Part shown: in pieces, positions 1 through 6,263 of the stretch | Layout of the letters: each line of letters starts with the position of its first letter | How positions within the stretch are numbered: the first letter of the stretch is position 1 | Assembly (NCBI GenBank): GCA_902519945.1 | Contig: CABYLY010000009.1 | Location: forward strand, 1 to 34,324 | Length of the DNA: 34,324 bases | Origin: an uncultured Pelagibacteraceae bacterium | GTDB lineage: Bacteria; Pseudomonadota; Alphaproteobacteria; Pelagibacterales; Pelagibacteraceae | Direction of reading: 5' to 3' | Translations under genes and position numbers: made by a program | The notes under the pieces: model-generated | Database searches by the model: none | Seen by the model: the letters and a program-made list of their open reading frames with translations, nothing else | Told to the model about the DNA's origin: nothing

Positions 1-942
1 ATCCTTTACTTTTATATCTTCGTGTAAAAATTTACCGAATAAAGACTCTTTTGAAACAAGAATATCTTTTAATCCATCATTAGATAATTTTTTAGCATTT
101 AAAAAATTAATCTTTTCACCTAACTTTATTACAGTTTTACCAGTTTTTGCATCGATAACTTCTTCAGAGAAATTTTTTGCTTTATAATTCTCTGGATTAA
201 ATTTTGTTTTCCACTTTCCGTTTTTAGTATCAAAAATATAATTCTCGCTATCGTAAAATTCATTTACAATATCAGATTTACTGTAACCTAAAGCTAACAA
301 TAAAGTAGATGCTAAAATCTTTTTCTTTCTATCAATTTTAAAATATAAAAAATCTTTGACATCATATTCAAAATCTAACCAAGATCCTCTATTTGGTATT
401 ACTCTGCAATTAAATAGTAATTTTCCACTAGCATGAGTTTTCCCTTTATCATGATCAAAAAAAACTCCTGGACTTCTGTGCATTTGATTTACGACAACTC
501 TTTGAACTCCATTAGTAATAAAAGTTCCACTATTAGTCATCATAGGGACCTCTCCCATATAAACTTCTTGTTCTTTTGCTGAAAGAATTTCTTTAGTATT
601 ATTTTCTTGGTCTATGTCGTAAACAACTAATCTTAAAGTACATTTTAAAGCAGAGGAATAAGTTAAGCCTCGAGCTATACATTCTTCGACATCAAATTTT
701 GGTTTTTCTAATCTATAAGATACATATTCTAATGTTGCTTTATCATTTAAATCTTCTATAGGAAAAATACTTTTAAAAACTCTATCAAAACCTTTTGTCA
801 AATCGCCTAAGTCAGGTTTAAAATCAGTTAACTCTTTATATGAGTTTTTTTGTACTTCAATTAAGTTTGGTATAGATAATGTTTCTTTTAACTTACCAAA
901 ACTTTTTCTAATATTTTTTTTTTCAGTAAAAGATATTTGCAT
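1..942 (-). CDS. rpoB: RNA polymerase beta subunit, N-terminal part (cut by window edge)
   Basis: This is the first 314 codons of the RNA polymerase beta subunit; the frame stays open to base 1 and the rest lies outside the window. It starts at an ATG (940-942) and opens with a Tyr/Phe-Thr-Glu-Lys-Lys-x-Ile-Arg-Lys-x-Phe-Gly pattern, as beta subunits do. The protrusion/lobe region carries the conserved segment NGVQRVVVNQMHRSPGVFF at about residues 150-170, which contributes to the DNA channel and rifampicin pocket in the family. It is the last gene of the secE-nusG-rplKAJL-rpoB cluster, 55 bases after rplL. That gap holds a perfect hairpin. No Shine-Dalgarno sequence precedes the start. Confidence 0.97.
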   Translation of the reverse strand, partial: MQISFTEKKNIRKSFGKLKETLSIPNLIEVQKNSYKELTDFKPDLGDLTKGFDRVFKSIFPIEDLNDKATLEYVSYRLEKPKFDVEECIARGLTYSSALKCTLRLVVYDIDQENNTKEILSAKEQEVYMGEVPMMTNSGTFITNGVQRVVVNQMHRSPGVFFDHDKGKTHASGKLLFNCRVIPNRGSWLDFEYDVKDFLYFKIDRKKKILASTLLLALGYSKSDIVNEFYDSENYIFDTKNGKWKTKFNPENYKAKNFSEEVIDAKTGKTVIKLGEKINFLNAKKLSNDGLKDILVSKESLFGKFLHEDIKVKD

Positions 943-954
943 CAATGTTTAACA

Positions 955-975
955 CTGATTAATAAAATTAATCAG
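955..975 (-). promoter_or_regulatory. Perfect hairpin in the rplL-rpoB gap
   Basis: A 9-bp perfect inverted repeat (CTGATTAAT and ATTAATCAG) with a 3-base loop fills much of the 55-base space between the rplL stop and the rpoB start. No U-run follows it in the direction of transcription, so it does not look like a full terminator. In Escherichia coli the equivalent gap holds a partial attenuator and an RNase III processing site that set the ratio of ribosomal protein to RNA polymerase mRNA. A similar role here is inference from position. Confidence 0.55.
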
Positions 976-997
976 AGCTAAAAAAATCCTTTTTAAT

Positions 998-1363
998 TTA
1001 TTTAAGTTCTACTTTAGCGCCTGCAGCTTCCAATTTAGCCTTAATTTCTTCAGCTTCCTTTTTAGGAACACCAGTCTTTACTTCTTTAGGTGCACCCTCA
1101 ACTAAATCTTTAGCCTCTTTTAGGCCTAATGAAGTTGCTGCTCTTACTTCTTTAATGACGTTGATTTTTTTATCACCTGCAGAAACTAACATGATAGTAA
1201 AATCATCTTTATCCTCTGCTGCTGCCGCTGCACCTGCTGCTGCTGGTGCTGCTGCTGCCATTGGGGTAACGCCCCATTTTTCTTCTAATTGTTTTGAGAG
1301 ATCTGCTGCTTCAGCAACAGTCAAACTTGATAAATCTTCTATAATTTTATTTAGGTCAGGCAT
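998..1363 (-). CDS. rplL: 50S ribosomal protein L7/L12
   Basis: This 121-residue protein is the multi-copy stalk protein of the large ribosomal subunit, which recruits and stimulates the translational GTPases EF-Tu and EF-G. It has the family layout: an N-terminal dimerisation helix (about 1-30), an Ala/Pro-rich flexible hinge (about 35-50), and the globular C-terminal domain with the conserved IKVIKEVR-like, [10 protein letters not shown] and [11 protein letters not shown] segments. Length matches the family. It starts 3 bases after the rplJ stop, so the two are very probably translated in tandem from one mRNA. Hinge Ala codons are GCT/GCA/GCC-rich, which makes this stretch locally more GC-rich than its surroundings. 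Confidence 0.98.
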   Translation of the reverse strand: MPDLNKIIEDLSSLTVAEAADLSKQLEEKWGVTPMAAAAPAAAGAAAAAEDKDDFTIMLVSAGDKKINVIKEVRAATSLGLKEAKDLVEGAPKEVKTGVPKKEAEEIKAKLEAAGAKVELK

Positions 1364-1366
1364 TTT

Positions 1367-1888
1367 CTACTCTTTAGGTTGTGTTTCAGAATTTTCTGGG
1401 GGTAAACTACTCATTTTTTCCGATCGTGCAAGCAAAATACTGACTAATTTTGATGCAGAAGCATTCAAAATACCCACAATATTTGCTCTTGCTTCGTCTA
1501 AAGTTGGTAAACTAGCTACATTTAATACTCCAGCTTGATCTAAAACCTCATTATCCATGATTCCACCAATCAATTTTAGATTTTCGTTATCCTTAGCAAA
1601 TTTCGATAAAATTCTTGCAGACATAATTGCATCCTCTCCAAATGCTACTGCTGTGGGTCCTGTAAATAATTTTGATAAATCTTTACATTTGGTTTTTTCT
1701 AGAGCTAATTTTGTAATTCTATTTTTTGTAATTTTGAAAACTATTCCATGCTCCCTCATTTTTGATCTTAATTCATCAAGTTGAGGCATCGTTAAACCTT
1801 GATAATGAGTTACCATAACTGCTTTACTATTTTCAAATTGTGCAGTCATTTCTGTTATATAATTTTTTTTTTGTTCTTTGTTCATCAT
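1367..1888 (-). CDS. rplJ: 50S ribosomal protein L10
   Basis: A 173-residue protein, the base of the ribosomal stalk that binds 23S rRNA and carries the L7/L12 dimers through its C-terminal helix. Recognisable segments are the N-terminal HYQGLTMPQLDELRSKMRE region, the KITKNRITKLAL segment and the FTGPTAVAF motif. Two adjacent ATG codons (1886-1888 and 1883-1885) could both act as the start; the first is used here. Only 6 bases separate it from rplA, so an L10 leader of the E. coli type, if one exists, must lie inside the rplA coding sequence. C-terminal helix residues are followed by a polar tail. Confidence 0.97.
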   Translation of the reverse strand: MMNKEQKKNYITEMTAQFENSKAVMVTHYQGLTMPQLDELRSKMREHGIVFKITKNRITKLALEKTKCKDLSKLFTGPTAVAFGEDAIMSARILSKFAKDNENLKLIGGIMDNEVLDQAGVLNVASLPTLDEARANIVGILNASASKLVSILLARSEKMSSLPPENSETQPKE

Positions 1889-1894
1889 AAAAAT

Positions 1895-2581
1895 TTAAAT
1901 ACTTTTTCCTATTTTTAATTTATACGAAACACCCATTGTTGAGGTTACAAAGGCTGACTTAACTAATTCACCTTTTACAGTATTGTTAGACTTTTCTTTC
2001 TCAAGAGTTTCAATTATTGCATTATAATTCTTAATTAGTTTATCATCAGCAAAAGATTTTTTACCGATACTTACACCAATATTTCCATCTTTATCATTTC
2101 TTATTTCTGCTTGACCAGATTTCGCATCTGTTATTGCTGTCTTTAAATCCTCAGTTACTGAACCTAGTTTTGGGTTAGGCATCAAGCCCTTTGGACCAAG
2201 CACTTTTCCTAATTTAGATAATTTAATCATCATAGAAGGTGTGCAAATCAATTTTTCAAAATTAATTTCTCCATTTTTAATCTTTTCAATAAAATCATCA
2301 CTCCCAACAATATCTGCACCAGCTGACTTTGCGTCAGCGGATTTTGAGTCCTCACAAACTACTGCAACTTTAACTTTTTTTCCTGAACCACCAGGAAGAT
2401 TTACTACAGTTCTTATATTAATCTCATTTTTCTTTTGTTTATTATTAATTTGAAAACTTAAATCAACCGACTCATCAAATTTTGTTGTGCAATTTTTTTT
2501 AATTATAGGAATTAATTTTTCAATTCCCTCAGCAGGTAATTCAGATGTTTTTTCTGGTAATTTTTTAAATCTTTTGGACAT
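1895..2581 (-). CDS. rplA: 50S ribosomal protein L1
   Basis: This 228-residue protein is L1 of the mobile stalk near the ribosomal E site; in many bacteria it also represses its own operon by binding the mRNA. The diagnostic L1 signature is visible around residues 120-150 (KLGKVLGPKGLMPNPKLG), preceded by a Gly-Ser-Gly-Lys-Lys-Val-Lys-Val-Ala-Val-type segment and followed by the IGVSIGKKSF-like stretch. Length is the family norm. Two bases separate it from rplK. No L1-binding mRNA mimic could be placed upstream of rplK, because nusG and rplK overlap there. Confidence 0.97.
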   Translation of the reverse strand: MSKRFKKLPEKTSELPAEGIEKLIPIIKKNCTTKFDESVDLSFQINNKQKKNEINIRTVVNLPGGSGKKVKVAVVCEDSKSADAKSAGADIVGSDDFIEKIKNGEINFEKLICTPSMMIKLSKLGKVLGPKGLMPNPKLGSVTEDLKTAITDAKSGQAEIRNDKDGNIGVSIGKKSFADDKLIKNYNAIIETLEKEKSNNTVKGELVKSAFVTSTMGVSYKLKIGKSI

Positions 2582-2583
2582 TA

Positions 2584-3015
2584 TTAATCTTTAACCTCAA
2601 TACCCATAGATCTCGCTGAGCCCGCAATAATTTTTACTGCCTGTTCTAAATCTATAGCATTTAAATCATTCATCTTTTGTTTAGCGATTTCCTCTGCTTG
2701 TTTTTTGGTAATAGATGCTACTATATTTCTACCTGGTTCTTTTGAACCACTTTTTAATTTAGCTGCTTCTCTTATGAAAAAAGATGCTGGTGGTGATTTA
2801 ATCTTGAAATCAAATTTTTTATCTTTATAAACCGTAATTTCCACAGGAACAGGTTTCCCTGCTAATGATTTAGTTTTATCATTAAAAGCTTTACAAAACT
2901 CCATAATATTTACTCCTCTTTGACCTAAAGCAGGTCCTACAGGGGGAGCTGGGTTTGCTTGACCTCCTTTTATTTGTAATTTTATAAATCCACTTATTTC
3001 TTTTTTTGCTGCCAT
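2584..3015 (-). CDS. rplK: 50S ribosomal protein L11
   Basis: This 143-residue protein binds the GTPase-associated region of 23S rRNA and forms the base of the factor-binding centre. It shows the L11 hallmarks: the N-terminal [20 protein letters not shown] segment with [15 protein letters not shown], and a C-terminal RNA-binding domain ending [15 protein letters not shown]. The start ATG shares one base with the nusG stop (TAATG arrangement), so translation is probably coupled to nusG. rplA follows after 2 bases. Confidence 0.98.
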   Translation of the reverse strand: MAAKKEISGFIKLQIKGGQANPAPPVGPALGQRGVNIMEFCKAFNDKTKSLAGKPVPVEITVYKDKKFDFKIKSPPASFFIREAAKLKSGSKEPGRNIVASITKKQAEEIAKQKMNDLNAIDLEQAVKIIAGSARSMGIEVKD

Positions 3016-3545
3016 TAACTAATTTTTTCCACTTGGTTATATTCTAATTCAACAGGAGTAGGTCTACCAAAAATAGATACTGAAACTTTTAACTTAGATT
3101 TCTCTTCGTCAATTTCTTCAACCATTCCACTAAATGATGCGAAAGGACCATCAACAACCTGAACTTTTTCACCAACAGTATATTCTATACCAGACTTTGG
3201 TTGCGCTACACCATCTTTTATTTGTCCTAAAATCTTTTCAATTTCTTTGTCGGAAACAGGTACTGGCATTCCTTTAGTACCTAAAAAACCACTTACTCTT
3301 TTAATGTTCTTTATCATGTGGTAAATACTGTTATCCATCTCACTTTTAATTAAAACATATCCTGGAAAATATTTTTTTTTTCTTTGTATTCTTTTTCCTC
3401 TTTTGACTTCTGTAACATCATGAGTTGGAACAATTATTTCATCAAATTTATCAGCTATTTTTGCTTTATCAGCCTCTTCTTTTATAAGACCAGCTACTTT
3501 ATTTTCAAAACTCGAGTGCGATTGAACAATATACCAGTTTTTCAT
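3015..3545 (-). CDS. nusG: Transcription termination/antitermination factor NusG
   Basis: NusG (176 residues) rides on RNA polymerase, suppresses pausing and links it to Rho or to the leading ribosome. The N-terminal NGN domain begins [15 protein letters not shown] and contains the FPGYVLIK segment near residue 65; the C-terminal KOW domain contains [19 protein letters not shown] at about 125-145. Length is normal. The ATG shares a base with the secE stop and its stop shares a base with the rplK start, so secE-nusG-rplK form a coupled string. This is the standard bacterial order. Confidence 0.98.
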   Translation of the reverse strand: MKNWYIVQSHSSFENKVAGLIKEEADKAKIADKFDEIIVPTHDVTEVKRGKRIQRKKKYFPGYVLIKSEMDNSIYHMIKNIKRVSGFLGTKGMPVPVSDKEIEKILGQIKDGVAQPKSGIEYTVGEKVQVVDGPFASFSGMVEEIDEEKSKLKVSVSIFGRPTPVELEYNQVEKIS

Positions 3546-3736
3546 TATATGCTCACTTTAAGAAGTATATCCAAAAAAAATTTCAAAAGTTGATCTAACA
3601 ATAGAAAAAAAAGTGACATCACTACCGCCATTGCAAAAACCATTAAGGCTCCTTGCAAGGTTTCTTTGCCAGTTGGCCAAGTAACTTTAAATGCCTCTTG
3701 TTTTACTTCTTGTATAAATTTAATCGGGTTTCTCAT
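3545..3736 (-). CDS. secE: Preprotein translocase subunit SecE
   Basis: A 63-residue single-span membrane protein that clamps the SecY channel in the inner membrane. The short form typical of alphaproteobacteria is seen: an amphipathic N-terminal helix with KFIQEVKQEAFKVTWPTGKE, then one hydrophobic helix (about residues 32-55). The start chosen is the ATG at 3734-3736. The frame runs open for 25 more codons upstream, but that extension is the complement of tRNA-Trp and cannot be protein. The gene lies directly after tRNA-Trp and is joined to nusG by a one-base overlap. Confidence 0.95.
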   Translation of the reverse strand: MRNPIKFIQEVKQEAFKVTWPTGKETLQGALMVFAMAVVMSLFFLLLDQLLKFFLDILLKVSI

Positions 3737-3750
3737 AATTTTTTTATATA

Positions 3751-3826
3751 TGGCAGGAGCGGAGGGACTCGAACCCTCAGCCTCCGGTTTTGGAGACCGG
3801 CGCTCTACCAATTGAGCTACACTCCT
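3751..3826 (-). tRNA. trnW: tRNA-Trp (CCA anticodon)
   Basis: A 76-base cloverleaf on the minus strand: acceptor AGGAGTG pairs with CGCTCCT, the D arm is AGCTC..GAGC, the anticodon stem CCGGT/ACCGG encloses the loop CTCCAAA (anticodon CCA), and the T loop is TTCGAGT. The 3' CCA is encoded. It sits between tuf and secE, 9 bases after the tuf stop and 14 before the secE start, so it must be cut from a shared transcript. Confidence 0.97.
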
Positions 3827-3827
3827 A

Positions 3828-3845
3828 TATAGAGTTTACTCTATA
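3828..3845 (-). promoter_or_regulatory. Hairpin enclosing the tuf stop codon
   Basis: A perfect 7-bp inverted repeat (TATAGAG and CTCTATA) has a 4-base loop that contains the TAA stop of tuf. It ends directly before tRNA-Trp and no U-run follows, so a processing or mRNA-end-protecting element is more likely than a terminator. The role is inferred from position only. Confidence 0.45.
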
Positions 3846-5026
3846 ATTTTCGTTACGACTCCAGCTCCAACTGTTCTTCCACCTTCACGTATCGCAAAAT
3901 TTAATTTTTCTGACATCGCAATTGGTGTAATTAATTTAACTGTAAATTTGGCATCGTCACCAGGCATAACCATTTCTGTTCCAGCTGGTAATTCAACTTC
4001 ACCTGTTACATCTGTAGTTCTAAAATAAAACTGTGGTCTATATTTAGTAAAAAATGGAGTATGTCTTCCACCCTCTTCTTTTTTAAGAACATAGGCTTGA
4101 GCTTCAAATTTAGTATGTGGAGTAACTGATCCTGGTTTACACAAAACTTGACCTCTCTCAATATCTGTTCTTTCAACACCTCTTAAAAGAACTCCAACAT
4201 TATCACCTGCCTCACCTGAATCTAATAGTTTTCTAAACATTTCTACACCAGTACATACTGATTTTTTTGTTTCTCTAATTCCAACTATTTCTAATTCATC
4301 ACCAGTTTTAAGAACACCCGACTCTACTCTTCCAGTTGCAACTGTTCCTCTTCCTGAAATTGAAAAAACATCCTCAACTGGCATCAAGAAATCTTTGTCT
4401 TTAGGTCTGTCAGGTTGTGGAATAAATTCATCAACATTTTTCATCAATTCTAAGATTGAATTTTTACCAATCTCATCATCTCTACCCTCAACTGCTGCAA
4501 GTGCTGAACCTTTTGCAATTGGAGTTTTGTCTCCAGGAAATTTATAAGAAGTAAGCAATTCTTTAATTTCCTCTTCAACTAAATCGATCATTTCTTTATC
4601 GTCAACTTGATCCACTTTATTCAAGTATACACAAATTGCTGGAACACCAACTTGTCTTGCTAATAGAATATGCTCTCTAGTTTGTGGCATAGGACCATCA
4701 GCTGCATTAACTACTAAAATGGCACCATCCATTTGAGCAGCACCAGTAATCATATTTTTTACATAGTCAGCGTGACCAGGACAGTCAACGTGTGCATAGT
4801 GTCTTTTCTCTGTTTCATATTCAACGTGAGCAGTTGAAATTGTAATCCCTCTCTCTTTTTCCTCTGGAGCTTTATCAATCTGATCATACGCTACTGCCTG
4901 TGCACCACCAGTTTCAGATAAAACTTTTGTGATAGCAGCTGTTAAAGTTGTTTTACCGTGGTCCACATGACCAATTGTACCAATGTTACAATGCGGTTTA
5001 TTTCTTACAAATTTTTCTTTTGACAT
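3836..5026 (-). CDS. tuf: Elongation factor Tu
   Basis: EF-Tu (396 residues) delivers aminoacyl-tRNA to the ribosome as a GTPase. The G1 P-loop GHVDHGKT is at 19-26, the switch region holds RGITI, G3 is DCPGH, and G4 NKVD lies near residue 136; the two beta-barrel domains run to the conserved [12 protein letters not shown] close to the C terminus. Codon use is less AT-biased than in neighbouring genes, as expected for a very highly expressed protein. It is placed between tRNA-Gly and tRNA-Trp ahead of secE. It has one of the few clear Shine-Dalgarno sequences in the window. Confidence 0.99.
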   Translation of the reverse strand: MSKEKFVRNKPHCNIGTIGHVDHGKTTLTAAITKVLSETGGAQAVAYDQIDKAPEEKERGITISTAHVEYETEKRHYAHVDCPGHADYVKNMITGAAQMDGAILVVNAADGPMPQTREHILLARQVGVPAICVYLNKVDQVDDKEMIDLVEEEIKELLTSYKFPGDKTPIAKGSALAAVEGRDDEIGKNSILELMKNVDEFIPQPDRPKDKDFLMPVEDVFSISGRGTVATGRVESGVLKTGDELEIVGIRETKKSVCTGVEMFRKLLDSGEAGDNVGVLLRGVERTDIERGQVLCKPGSVTPHTKFEAQAYVLKKEEGGRHTPFFTKYRPQFYFRTTDVTGEVELPAGTEMVMPGDDAKFTVKLITPIAMSEKLNFAIREGGRTVGAGVVTKIIE

Positions 5027-5032
5027 TACTTA

Positions 5033-5039
5033 TTTCCTC
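5033..5039 (-). promoter_or_regulatory. Strong ribosome binding site of tuf
   Basis: GAGGAAA lies 6 bases upstream of the tuf ATG on the minus strand. It is worth noting because most genes in this window have no recognisable Shine-Dalgarno sequence; its presence here fits the very high expression of EF-Tu. Confidence 0.7.
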
Positions 5040-5066
5040 ATATTTATTTTTTGTTCAATTTTTTCT

Positions 5067-5140
5067 TGGAGCGGGTAAAGGGAATCGAACCCTTACATCC
5101 AGCTTGGAAGGCTAGCGTTCTACCATTGAACTACACCCGC
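5067..5140 (-). tRNA. trnG: tRNA-Gly (TCC anticodon)
   Basis: A 74-base cloverleaf on the minus strand: acceptor GCGGGTG pairs with TACCCGC, the anticodon stem CTAGC/GCTGG encloses the loop CTTCCAA (anticodon TCC), and the T loop is TTCGATT. The 3' CCA is encoded. It lies between tRNA-Tyr and tuf, the usual tRNA-Tyr/tRNA-Gly/tuf/tRNA-Trp order. Confidence 0.97.
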
Positions 5141-5185
5141 ACAACCCCAAGAGTTTCACTCCAGTTTACTTAAAACTTTATTAAA

Positions 5186-5271
5186 TGGTGGAGGGGGAAA
5201 GATTCGAACTTTCGAAGACCGAAGTCAACGGGTTTACAGCCCGCCCCATTTGACCGCTCTGGAACCCCTCC
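5186..5271 (-). tRNA. trnY: tRNA-Tyr (GTA anticodon)
   Basis: An 86-base class II tRNA with a long variable arm, on the minus strand. Acceptor GGAGGGG pairs with CCCCTCC, the anticodon stem GCGGG/CCCGT (one G-U pair) encloses the loop CTGTAAA (anticodon GTA), and the T loop is TTCGAAT. The 3' CCA is encoded. It is the first structural gene of the tRNA-tuf-secE-nusG-ribosomal transcript. Confidence 0.97.
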
Positions 5272-5275
5272 TTTT

Positions 5276-5289
5276 GGGGAAGTGTCCCC
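5276..5289 (-). promoter_or_regulatory. GC-rich hairpin just upstream of tRNA-Tyr
   Basis: A 5-bp stem (GGGGA/TCCCC) with a 4-base loop lies 4 bases before the 5' end of tRNA-Tyr on the minus strand. In DNA this AT-rich, a run of four G-C pairs stands out. It could guide RNase P or exonuclease processing of the leader. Function is not shown by sequence. Confidence 0.4.
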
Positions 5290-5319
5290 TTGTTCAATAA
5301 AGCTTCAAACAACATGCGT

Positions 5320-5347
5320 TTTATATATTTTATTTGTCCAAATGCAA
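5320..5347 (-). promoter_or_regulatory. Candidate sigma-70 promoter for the tRNA-Tyr/tuf operon
   Basis: On the minus strand TTGCAT (5342-5347) and TATAAA (5320-5325) are 16 bases apart, giving a predicted start near 5313 and a leader of about 40 bases before tRNA-Tyr. The region also separates this operon from the divergent rlmB gene. It was found by eye in AT-rich DNA, so chance matches are possible; no convincing promoter for rlmB was seen in the same 130-base gap. Confidence 0.5.
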
Positions 5348-5401
5348 CACGTGATTTAACAAGAAAATAATCAAAAAAACGTGTAAAACCTGGTTAAATT
5401 T

Positions 5402-6148
5402 ATGAATAAATCATCATTTTTTATTGTTGGGCAGCATGCTGTTATAGAGGCTCTTAGAAACCCTAAAAGAAAGGTTTTGAGGATTTTTTTAACAGAGGAA
5501 AGTAAAAAAAATATTCACAGACATAGTCCAAACAAAAACCTTCTAAATGACGTAAAGGTTTATTTTAAAACTAAAAAAGAATTAGATAAATACAGCACTA
5601 AAGAAAATTTACTTCATCAAGGTTATGTAGCTGAGATAGAACATTTGGAAAAACCAATCCTTAAAGAATTTATAAAAAATAAAAATAATATCACTTTAGT
5701 TTGTTTAGATGGAGTAACAGATCCTAGAAATATTGGTGCTGTAATTAGAAGTGCTACATCTTTTGATATAGATGGAATCATTATTAAAGAAAGACATTTT
5801 CCAAGTGAAAGTAAATTAATGTACAAGGCCTCAAGTGGAGCAATTGAGTATATGAATATTTTTGAAGTATCAAATATAAATTCTACCTTGAAAAATCTTA
5901 AAGATAAAAATTTTTGGGTTTATGGCTTTGATAGTAGCAGTAATAAAGATTTTACAAATATAAAATGGAAAGGAAATAATATTCTTTTATTCGGGTCTGA
6001 AGGTTTTGGTATGCATAAACATACATCTAAATATGCAGATTTTTTAGTAAAAATAGATATTGATAATAAGATAGAAAGCTTAAATATATCAAATAGTGCT
6101 GCAATAGTGTTTCATCACTTAAGTTATCTTAAAAAAATAGTTGATTAA
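5402..6148 (+). CDS. rlmB: 23S rRNA 2'-O-methyltransferase, TrmH/RlmB family
   Basis: This 248-residue SPOUT-class enzyme probably methylates the 2'-OH of a guanosine in 23S rRNA (Gm2251 in E. coli) using S-adenosylmethionine. An N-terminal substrate-binding domain begins VGQHAVIEALRN (9-20). The three trefoil-knot motifs follow: NIGAVIRSA (110-118), GSEGFGM (198-204) and SLNISNSAA (226-234). Length matches RlmB (about 245). It is divergent from the tRNA-tuf operon, and tRNA-Thr follows 29 bases after its stop. Assignment to RlmB rather than another TrmH relative rests on the N-terminal domain. Confidence 0.88.
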   Translation: MNKSSFFIVGQHAVIEALRNPKRKVLRIFLTEESKKNIHRHSPNKNLLNDVKVYFKTKKELDKYSTKENLLHQGYVAEIEHLEKPILKEFIKNKNNITLVCLDGVTDPRNIGAVIRSATSFDIDGIIIKERHFPSESKLMYKASSGAIEYMNIFEVSNINSTLKNLKDKNFWVYGFDSSSNKDFTNIKWKGNNILLFGSEGFGMHKHTSKYADFLVKIDIDNKIESLNISNSAAIVFHHLSYLKKIVD

Positions 6149-6177
6149 TTAACAAATACTTAATAGTTATTGCGCAT

Positions 6178-6253
6178 GCCCTTGTAGCTCAGCTGGTAGA
6201 GCAATTGATTTGTAATCAATAGGTCCGCGGTTCGAATCCGTGCGGGGGCACCA
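6178..6253 (+). tRNA. trnT: tRNA-Thr (TGT anticodon)
   Basis: A 76-base cloverleaf on the plus strand: acceptor GCCCTTG pairs with CGGGGGC (two G-U pairs), the anticodon stem ATTGA/TCAAT encloses the loop TTTGTAA (anticodon TGT), and the T loop is TTCGAAT. The 3' CCA is encoded. It follows rlmB and ends 10 bases from the converging surface-protein gene. Confidence 0.97.
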
Positions 6254-6263
6254 CTCTACTTTA

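Noticed and set aside
1155-1538. Plus-strand frame opposite rplL and rplJ
   Set aside because: It is the antisense shadow of the Ala-rich hinge of L7/L12 and of L10, with no homology or start context of its own.
3737-3811. Upstream extension of the secE frame by 25 codons
   Set aside because: The extension is the complement of most of tRNA-Trp; the ATG at 3734-3736 gives a normal SecE N terminus.
5347-5384. Distant ACACGT/ACGTGT inverted repeat upstream of rlmB
   Set aside because: Six bases with a 26-base loop; easily due to chance and not positioned at a clear promoter.
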